From assembly GCA_002682825.1 (NCBI GenBank), contig NOKP01000024.1, forward strand, positions 372,001-436,000: a stretch of DNA of 64,000 bases, in the 5' to 3' direction. Under the pieces are notes generated by a model that ran no database searches, was not told the DNA's origin, and saw only the letters and a program-made list of their open reading frames with translations. Positions 56,958 to 64,000 of this stretch are shown here, piece by piece. Position 1 is the first letter of the stretch. The number at the start of each line of letters is the position of its first letter. This stretch comes from Neonectria sp. B-13. Its lineage: Eukaryota; Ascomycota; Sordariomycetes; Hypocreales; Nectriaceae. The position numbers and the translations under genes are program-made.

Positions 56958-58335
56958 ATGAATTCCACGCAGAGGATCATCACCGACACCAACAAGGCCC
57001 CACTTGTCCAGGTCTTGACCTTGATGTTCCTCGTCATCTCTGTCCTTGCCTGCTTTGTGCGCTCGGGGACCAAGCTTCACATGACCAAGGCCCTCAAGGC
57101 CGATGATATACTTGCCATTGTCGCCGCGGTAAGCAGACAGAATCACGCTGCCGCAGTTTGCGTTGGAACCATCGTTCGCTGATACCCGCGGTGCAGGCCT
57201 TTGCAGTCGGCCAGTCCATTGCTGTGTTTGTGGCGTGTGAGAATGGCCTAGGGAAGCCTTTTGACACCTTGAGTCCGAGCAACATCGACACTTTCTTCAA
57301 GGTACGTCGTCGCCTTGACTGCAAACCACAAGCTACGAGTATACTCACAACTGCAGAGTCAATATGCCGCCAACGCGCTTTTCATCGCCTCCCTGCTCTG
57401 CTCCAAGATGTCAGGCATCATGGGTCTCCGATTGATGAGTCGGCGCAGTCAGAAATGGATCATCCTGGGTTGCGAGATCGTCGTTGGCCTCTGGGGACTG
57501 AGCGCCTTTGTCGTCAGCTTCTTCCAGTGCACAGTACCGACGCCGTGGGACTTTTCTGACGACGACAAATGCATTGACCGAAGCGCGTTCTGGACTTATT
57601 ATTCCATCGCAAACATCGTCACGGACATTGCTATTGTCGCCATCATGGCCGAAAACGCTCGGAAGATCCAGACCTCGTGGTCGAAAAAGATGCTAGTCAT
57701 CGGTGTCTTCGGCAGCCGCATTTTGTAAGTAACAACTCCTCCTTTCCGATCCAGCAGTTCACGCGCGCGTGACAGTTACTGATGACGCAAACAGTGTTGT
57801 GCCCGCAGCTGCCGCCCAAACCTATTACTCCATCAAAGCCTTTGCTGCCGACGATATATCCTTCTCCCTGTGGGAGGCCGCCATCACCATCCAACTCGTC
57901 CAATGCCTCGCCATATTCACCGTCTGCGTCCCCAACTTGAAACCCTTCCTCGACAGTCTCGAGTCAGGCCAGATCCGCGTTGATGATATCCGTCGGCAAG
58001 GCAAGTCGAGCAGCAACGGCTACCCAACGTATAGGCCAGGACAGTCCGGGTACAAGTCGGCGCAGAATAGCGCTCTTGGCTCCAGGTCGCGAACGCACGA
58101 TCCCATCGACCCCCTGGCTACAAACACGTCGCACCGCAGCCAGCGCAGCAATGTGCATGAACTGGTTGAGCTGGGCGGCAAGACAAAGACACAAGCAACC
58201 GCCCTGACGACGGATGAGCAGAAGCAGTCCTGGGATGGACAAAGCCACAAAAGCCACTCGAGCCAAACAATCCTCATACACCAGACGTGGCAGGTTGACG
58301 TGCAGAGTATGCACGGTAGACCCATAGCTAACTAG
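56958..58335 (+). CDS. Rhodopsin-like / PTH11-type 7TM membrane protein (second copy)
   Basis: Proposed exons are 56958-57128, 57197-57301, 57357-57724 and 57795-58335, giving 394 residues. The first TM is VLTLMFLVISVLACFV, then KALKADDILAIVAA matches the DD motif after TM1 in this family. Further segments: YAANALFIASLLCSKMSGIMGL, IILGCEIVVGLWGLSAFVVSFFQC, YYSIANIVTDIAIVAIMAEN and KKMLVIGVFGSRIFVVPAAAAQ (Phe completed by the last splice), then ITIQLVQCLAIFTVCVPNLKPFLDSL. A Ser/Thr-rich 110-residue cytoplasmic tail follows. The role is unknown, probably sensing at the plasma membrane. It is diverged from the copy at 44.3 kb; in both genes an intron with donor TT|GTAAGT falls at the same place (G-F/S-x-x-F), showing common descent. 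Confidence 0.87.
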
Positions 58336-59609
58336 ATTTCTTGGAAGATTTCTTTTTCTACTTTATTCTGTTATTTTTATCAAGGGCTGGTGTTTGGGAC
58401 GACGAAATGCTACGATTCATTGTATCACTCTAGACAGGAAAGACAACAAGAGCCAACTGTTCATTCACACTTGCACGATCCGGTCCGTTGGGACACAAAC
58501 AAGGGCTTGTCGCGAACCCGGCAACTTCAGTCCAAATGGCGTGATGAAGAAGAGAGCCCCTTGTTACTTGCAGTAGTTCGTGATGAGGTACCGCACCCAC
58601 CAGCATGCATAAAGACATCGACCGACCGTGTATATGGGACAGCAGGTTATCGGAAGACTGGCAAGACCAGTTCCAAGTCTCGCGGCGACGAGCAGGGCCC
58701 CCTTGCCAGTTGTGGTACAGTAGTTCGTGGTGGCTCTGTGAGATACCGGCATGCACGAAGCCACCACCGACAAACAATGTGGCGATGGTAACGGCGGCAG
58801 GGGTTGATTTGGTCGATGCAGGGGGAGAACTGGCACGAAGACGTTGGGGCCACACCTAAATTTCAGCTCTGTAACATCAACGGTCTTGGTTTTCTTTCCG
58901 AGACCCTGGTTTAGTCTGGTGGCGCTCCGTATATTGGACAACTCGGCCGGCGTACCTGGATTGTGGATGTTTGTGTAATGGAATGGTTCTGCTATTGATA
59001 CCTAGCTCTTATCTGTGTTTGATCCGGGACACGCAGGAGAAGAGCAACCCGAAGGATGCCGCCAATTTCATCTCGTCAATCCGACCAGACTCAACTTCTG
59101 TCACCTTTTGGCCTCTCTTCTCATCCCCGCTTAAGAAAACACCCCACCACCCTCTTCTTCTACTCGACCGGGTGGCTATCGGCCCGCTATTCCCCGTCGG
59201 AGACAAGACACCGACGAGACCCGGCATTGCAGATGCCAAGCCGTAAACCATGTCCTGGTGTTGCAGGGAAGAGGCCGGGTTTTCGGCCGCAGCCCGCTAG
59301 CCCGCTAACAGGGGAGACTATCCACGTATTCCGTGCCCATGTACTGCTACACTACCACTGTAACTATGTACGTACGTACGTACATGCAGCACCTCGGTTC
59401 TTTCAAGGAATAGTTGCCTTAAGAGGTCGCAGTAAAGGATTATCCCTTTTCATTGCTGTTTCTAGACCCGAGCGTGCGTCTTCCCTCGTCCCTGCCTTTT
59501 CCTTCTTGAACTTGCTCGGCCGGTTTAAATCCTCATCCACTTTCTTTTTCTACCCTCCCTCTTCAATCATTGAGGACATCCACCAGGTTCAATCATCTAC
59601 GTTGCAACC
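58336..59609. other. Intergenic region
   Basis: 1.27 kb upstream of the permease. Several antisense and sense ORFs without motif. A GTAC tetranucleotide run lies at 59368-59383, and the last 100 bp are pyrimidine-rich, fitting a leader of a highly expressed gene. Confidence 0.45.
59368..59383. repeat. GTAC microsatellite
   Basis: Four perfect GTAC units in the upstream region of the permease gene. Confidence 0.8.
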
Positions 59610-61383
59610 ATGGCCAGCGACACCAACAGTCATGAGATGGACAACGTGTCTGCCGGCAAGGGCGACAATCACGTCTTTGTCGAGGCTGAGCCCCATTCAG
59701 AAGTCTCCTCTAAGAGCGATTACATCGACAAAGATCAATTGGCGCGATTAGGCAAGACGCAGGTTCTCCGGGTACGGCACCACACGTGAACAGTTCCAAT
59801 CCTCGTTCCTTTGCTAACGCAAGTCTCAGCGCAACTTCGGGTTCATGTCAATTCTCGGGTTCAGTTGCACCATTCTCATTACGTGGGAAGCCGTCACCGT
59901 GCTCTTCGCCCAAGGCCTCAACAACGGCGGTCCCGCGGGTGTCATATACAGCTTCATCCTCGTCTGGGCCGGCAACTTCAGCGTCTTCACCACCATGAGC
60001 GAGCTAGTCTCCATGGCCCCTACGTCCGGTGGACAATACCACTGGGTTGCTATGATGGCTCCTCGGTCCTGCGCCAAGTTCTTGAGCTTTGTTACCGGAT
60101 GGCTGACGGTCGGCGGCTGGCAGGGTTCTGTCAGCTCCAGCGCTCTCCTCACTGGCAATATGATTCTGGGCATGGCCACGTTGAATAACGATAGCTTTGT
60201 ACCAGAGCTGTGGCAGGGCACTCTGCTGTTTTGGGCCATCTTCCTCTTCGCCGTCTTTGTCAACACTCTTGTCAGCTCTGCGTTGCCTAAGTTCGAAGGC
60301 CTCATCTTGATCCTGCACGTTCTCGGCTTCTTCGCCATCCTGATTCCTCTCGTCACTCTTGGGTCGCACGCTAGCGCAAAGGATGTCTTTACTACTTGGG
60401 TCAACAATGGCGGTTGGCAATCTCAAGGAGTGTCCTTTATGGTCGGCATGATGGGCAACGCGTTCGCCTTTGTCGGTACTGATGCCGCTTTCCATGTAAG
60501 TTTCCTCTTCCGTGTCCCATGAATCTCTTTGGATGATCTCCTGCTCACACAACCGCAGATGGCTGAGGAAACTGTGAACCCCGCTGTCGTAGTCCCCCGA
60601 TCGATCCTGCTCAGCCTTGTCATCAACGGCACCTGTGGCTTCGCTATGCTGATCGCCATGGTGTTTTGCATGGGCAACTTCGATGAAGCTGCTGCTTCTG
60701 CTCCCGGCATGCTGGGATTCCCTCACATGTACATCTTCCAGAAGGCAACCAACTCCACCGCCGGCGCTACTGTCATGGCTGCTATCATTACGATTCTCGG
60801 TGCTTGCGCCACTGTCGGCATGCTTGCCTCTACTTCTCGAGTTTTCTGGTCCTTTGCTCGCGACCGTGGTCTTCCATTCTGGGGCGTCCTGTCAAAGGTC
60901 GATGAGCGTACGACCGTTCCTGTCTGGGCTGTCGCTGTCACCTCGGGTATCTCGATTCTTCTGTCTCTCATCAACATTGGATCTCCTGTCGCCTTCATGA
61001 ACGTCACCTCGCTCTCCATTTCCTGCCTCTACGCATCATATCTCATCGCTGCCGTTCTGCTCCTTTACCGTCGAACGACCAAGGGTTTCACCCTGCCTGA
61101 CCCTGATTCCTCCAATTTGCCGGCCCTCGCCAACACGACTGGCGCCGAACTTGTTTGGGGCCCATTCCACCTCCCTGGTGCCTTTGGAATTGCCAACAAC
61201 GTCCTCACTATCTGTTACCTAGTGGTCGTTGGGTTCTTCAGCTTCTGGCCTCCAATGCTAAACCCAACAACTGAAATGATGAACTACAGCGTTCTGGTGA
61301 CCGGGTTTGTCTTTTTGTTTAGCGTTGTCTACTACTTAGTCTGGGCCAAGAGGGAGTATAACGGACCTGTCATAGAGAGGTAG
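59610..61383 (+). CDS. APC-family amino-acid permease (GABA/choline permease-like)
   Basis: Proposed exons are 59610-59771, 59830-60495 and 60559-61383, giving 550 residues. A hydrophilic acidic N-terminus precedes about 12 transmembrane helices. Family motifs: FGFMSILGFSCTILITWEAV, LNNGGPAGVIYSFILVW, SELVSMAPTSGGQYHWVAMMAP, TGWLTVGGWQGSVSSSA, AFVGTDAAFHMAEETVNPAVVVPRS (split by intron 2), STSRVFWSFARDRGLPFWG and NVTSLSISCLYASYLIAAVLLLYRR. This is the amino acid/choline transporter branch of the APC superfamily, which imports amino acids, GABA or choline at the plasma membrane; the substrate cannot be fixed from sequence. Exons are GC-rich with even codon use, consistent with good expression. 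Confidence 0.92.
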
Positions 61384-61735
61384 AAAAATGAAGCGGGGCG
61401 TGATGGGGTTGCCTAAGTATATACAAGTATTATCTTTGTAATTGTTCCAGCCAAATTCTCTACAGCTACCAAGGGTCTAGTAGCATCAATACCGATATTG
61501 AGTTCATATTCGGACTTGAATGAGCTTAGAACCACAATGGATTATCCCCTCGAGTGAAATTACCAAACAGCCGCATTGCCATAGTAAGACAAGCAGATGA
61601 AGTCGAGTGGCTCGTGCTAGTTCACCAGTGACTGGTCAGCGGTCACCTGACGACCCCGCCACTACTACAGTAAGCAGGAACGGAACGGAACAAACGGAAC
61701 TCAACCTAACTCTATCGACTCCAGCTTTCGCCTCA
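61384..61735. other. Intergenic region
   Basis: 350 bp between the permease and the Zn2Cys6 gene. The frame of the regulator is open back to 61607 but has no ATG before 61736. Confidence 0.5.
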
Positions 61736-63520
61736 ATGAGCGGCCTACTTCGGAACAAGCAAGGCTGTTGGACCTGCCGCTTACGCAAGAAGAAATGTGA
61801 CGAGAATCATCCTCATTGTTCAACATGCCAATCACTATCCATCACTTGTTATGGATATGGCTCAAGACCGGACTGGATGAACGGTGGTGAGAAGGAAAAG
61901 GCCGTGGCCAAAAGCTTCAAAGAGATTGTGAAGCACACCTCGAGACGCAAAGCTGTGCCTCAACCTTCAAATCATGACGCTCCAACCGTCTTGATAGCAC
62001 CAAAATTCTCGAACTTCCCCAAGGAAACCCCTTCTTCCGATCTAGCGCCAAGTCTCCAACATGTTCTTGGCCCTGCATTGGATTCTGGGTCGTCACAAGG
62101 GGATGGGGCCAGCGTTCTGGAGAACGGATCGACAGTAAGCGTTCTACTCCTACAGCAAAGGTTAGAGATTCTGACCACGAGTAGAACTCCTCGCCGCCTG
62201 AAGATGATCATGATCCCACGCCTGCATCGATTATTTCCATCCCTGGAGACGAGTCTGTTCTAGTGATGCATTTCCTAGACCACGTATTTCCGCTCCAGTA
62301 TCCCCTGTACGATCCGGGAGTTCTAGAGGGAGGAAGAGGCTGGCTACTACACATTCTACTCCAGATCAAACCTGTCTATCATGCTGCTCTGGCACTTAGT
62401 GTGCACCACCGCCGGGCGACCATATCTGCGAACATCGGCCATCCGCGTCAAGCTGCTGCCCTTGTGCAACAGGAAAGGCATCTTGAGATTTGTTTAAAGC
62501 TAGTCAGTCATTCTGCAAAAGCCTCATGCCCCAAAAAGGAACTGGGCCTTGCAACTGCAGTAGTTCAACTGATGTTTTTCGAGGTAAGTCTGGTCACAAG
62601 ATCTCTATGTTCTACACTAACACCCTCCAAAGCTTTTCACCGGTCATAGCAACGCCTGGCAGGCACACCTTCGAGCAGCAACGAGCATATACCAGCACGG
62701 CTATCAAAAGGACTTATCAGGTTTTGGTCTCGTTGAAGAGTCAAGGGAAATATTGATTCACAACCTTCCTCTTTCGGAAAGCGAAGGCGTCGTTGCAGGC
62801 GAGGTGGTTGGCTTTCGGTTCTTGAGCTGCACATTGATTTGGCTCGATATCACCCTCTCCATCACATCGGGAACGGCACCGCGTTTGCTTGGTTATCATT
62901 CCCATCTTCTTTCTCCCAATTCTCAGACCAAGCTGGAAGATGTCATGGGTTGTAAAAACTCGGTAATGGTTCAAATAGGCTGCATTGCTGCGCTTTATAA
63001 CCGCAAGGCTAAAGCTTTGCACCAAAGAGACGTTGGTTGCGCAGAATTTGAGAAGGCTATGAGAGATATCAGCAAGGACATCCAATGCGGTTATACCCAA
63101 GATTCCTCAGAATGCGACACTACTTCATGGGCCAACGACACACGGTCACATCAGACGACATTTGTCACCCGAACTTTCCGGTATATGGCGTCGCTTTACC
63201 TTCATTTGGTCACGGTTGGATTTCAAAATCTGGAACTATTGGATCCAATTATTTCTGAAGCCATGAAACTGCTTCAAGATCAGACCACGATACATCTTCT
63301 GCCCGCCGTGGTCCTGCCTCTATTTATTATAGGGTGTGTTTCTAGGCAAGAAGACCAAGGATTCTTCCGCAACACTTTTTCTTCCTTACCATTACTGGAC
63401 CCTTCACTCAAACACCGAGAGAGGATGTTGCCGATTCTAGAAGAGATTTGGAAGAGACGGAGGACTGGCCTTGAGTGGAAAGACAGTCTTGACCTTACCC
63501 AAGACATCCTGCTCATCTGA
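61736..63520 (+). CDS. Zn2Cys6 transcription factor (fungal_trans_2 type)
   Basis: Proposed exons are 61736-62134, 62185-62583 and 62633-63520, giving 561 residues. The DNA-binding domain is near the N-terminus: CWTCRLRKKKC then CSTC and C, in exact C-x2-C-x6-C-x6-C-x2-C-x6-C spacing (about residues 11-38). A linker with basic KHTSRRK follows. The rest matches the fungal_trans_2 regulatory region: HFLDHVFPLQYP, YHAALALSVHHRR, the junction MFFE-LFTGHSNAWQAHLRAA across intron 2, and a C-terminal helical part. It acts in the nucleus; targets are unknown. The adjacent permease is a possible target on position alone. The start is the first ATG in a frame open upstream. Confidence 0.9.
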
Positions 63521-63757
63521 GACTTCTGTGGAATTGATGGTTTCCAGTTGGTTGTTGACTCGTCACGACCTCTCATCCCGTTTTTCAGTAATGAGAAAAT
63601 ATGGCGAGGCACATTATTCAACGTGCAAACTTCTGCTGGTTTCTTAACTTCACGGTGATTTCGATCATGTTGGGATGACATGGTAAGAGTTATTCAGAGT
63701 TAAGTCTATGTGTAAGGATCTTGCGATTAGATCAAATGGTAGAAACGATAAGGACAA

Positions 63758-64000
63758 TCAGACCAGAGTACCATGAACCGTAGGCCCTAGTCTCTCTATG
63801 AACAGGTTCCTCCGAGCTCTGATAATGATAAAGCTTGGGATCTTAAAGCTCCCGTAGTGACCAGTTGCAGCCGACTTGCCAATCTGGAGACCCATGAAAC
63901 CTGCAAAAGATTAGTGACGATTCCAAAGGAACTTCATTAAGGCTATCATACGGCTTGTCGCTACCTTGTAAGGAAGCGGCGTCTTGTTGCTGAGCGTACT
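63758..64000 (-). CDS. 3' end of a probable AMID-like FAD/NAD(P)-dependent oxidoreductase (partial)
   Basis: On the minus strand the last exon reads IGKSAATGHYGSFKIPSF then RARRNLFIERLGPTVHG and stops with TGA at 63760-63758. At the window edge TLSNKTPLPYK is followed by a donor-like GTAGCG, with CAG acceptors near 63903 and 63890. The LPYK...GxGATGHxGSxKxPSF pattern resembles the C-terminus of AIF/AMID-type flavin oxidoreductases. The exact splice is unresolved: the CAG that keeps phase removes a few residues expected from the family. Most of the gene lies outside the window. Confidence 0.4.

Noticed and set aside
59056..59751. 231-codon ORF overlapping the permease start
   Set aside because: Out of frame with the permease, rich in Ser/Pro from pyrimidine-rich leader sequence, with no motif.
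1..64000. tRNA, rRNA or CRISPR arrays
   Set aside because: No cloverleaf with RNA polymerase III A/B boxes, no rRNA-like conserved stretch and no regularly spaced repeats other than the coding ankyrin units and short satellites.

Overview
The window is nuclear DNA of a filamentous ascomycete, most likely a Sordariomycete (inference). Introns are about 50-60 nt with GTRNGT donors and CTAAC-type branch points. The gene families are typical of Pezizomycotina: HET-domain proteins, NACHT-ankyrin NLRs, PTH11/rhodopsin-like membrane proteins, Zn2Cys6 regulators, secreted GH3 glucosidases and a GMC oxidoreductase. I count 23 protein-coding loci with supported exon structures (two carry in-frame stops), one partial gene at the right edge, one ambiguous small secreted ORF, and two recognisable gene relics. 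I found no tRNA, rRNA, CRISPR array or intact transposon. All exon joins were derived by hand from reading frame, splice signals and family motifs; none is backed by transcripts.

Left part (0-20 kb): a GH3 beta-glucosidase whose frame appears to need a 1-nt microexon; a HET protein; a LaeA-like methyltransferase; an Svf1-family protein; a C2H2/fungal_trans regulator whose 3' coding end overlaps that of a convergent medium-chain dehydrogenase by 14 bp; and a 1383-residue NLR with a membrane segment, a SesB-like alpha/beta hydrolase, NACHT, ankyrin repeats and a Cys/His-rich tail.

Middle part (20-45.5 kb): mostly secreted or metabolic genes. These are an S10 serine carboxypeptidase, an SDR, a GMC oxidoreductase, a HAD acid phosphatase, an ATP-grasp ligase, a flavocytochrome b2-type hydroxyacid dehydrogenase, a second GH3 glucosidase, a small six-cysteine secreted protein found only by joining four short exons (one GC-AG intron, one 19-nt exon), and a 7TM rhodopsin-like protein. 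A P450 relic lies at 30.5 kb and a NACHT relic at 36 kb.

Right part (46-64 kb): a run of nonself-recognition-type genes. An ankyrin/zinc-finger gene with two in-frame TAGs stands head to head with a DUF7580-type gene with one in-frame TAG, followed by an intact HET gene. All three TAGs fit C-to-T changes at CpA, the RIP signature. Then come a GNAT acetyltransferase, a second rhodopsin-like protein, an APC amino-acid permease, a Zn2Cys6 regulator and the 3' end of a probable AMID-like oxidoreductase.

The window combines plant-polymer and protein degradation (two GH3, S10, GMC, phosphatase, permease) with incompatibility or innate-immunity type genes that are partly decayed, as expected of accessory, fast-evolving chromatin.
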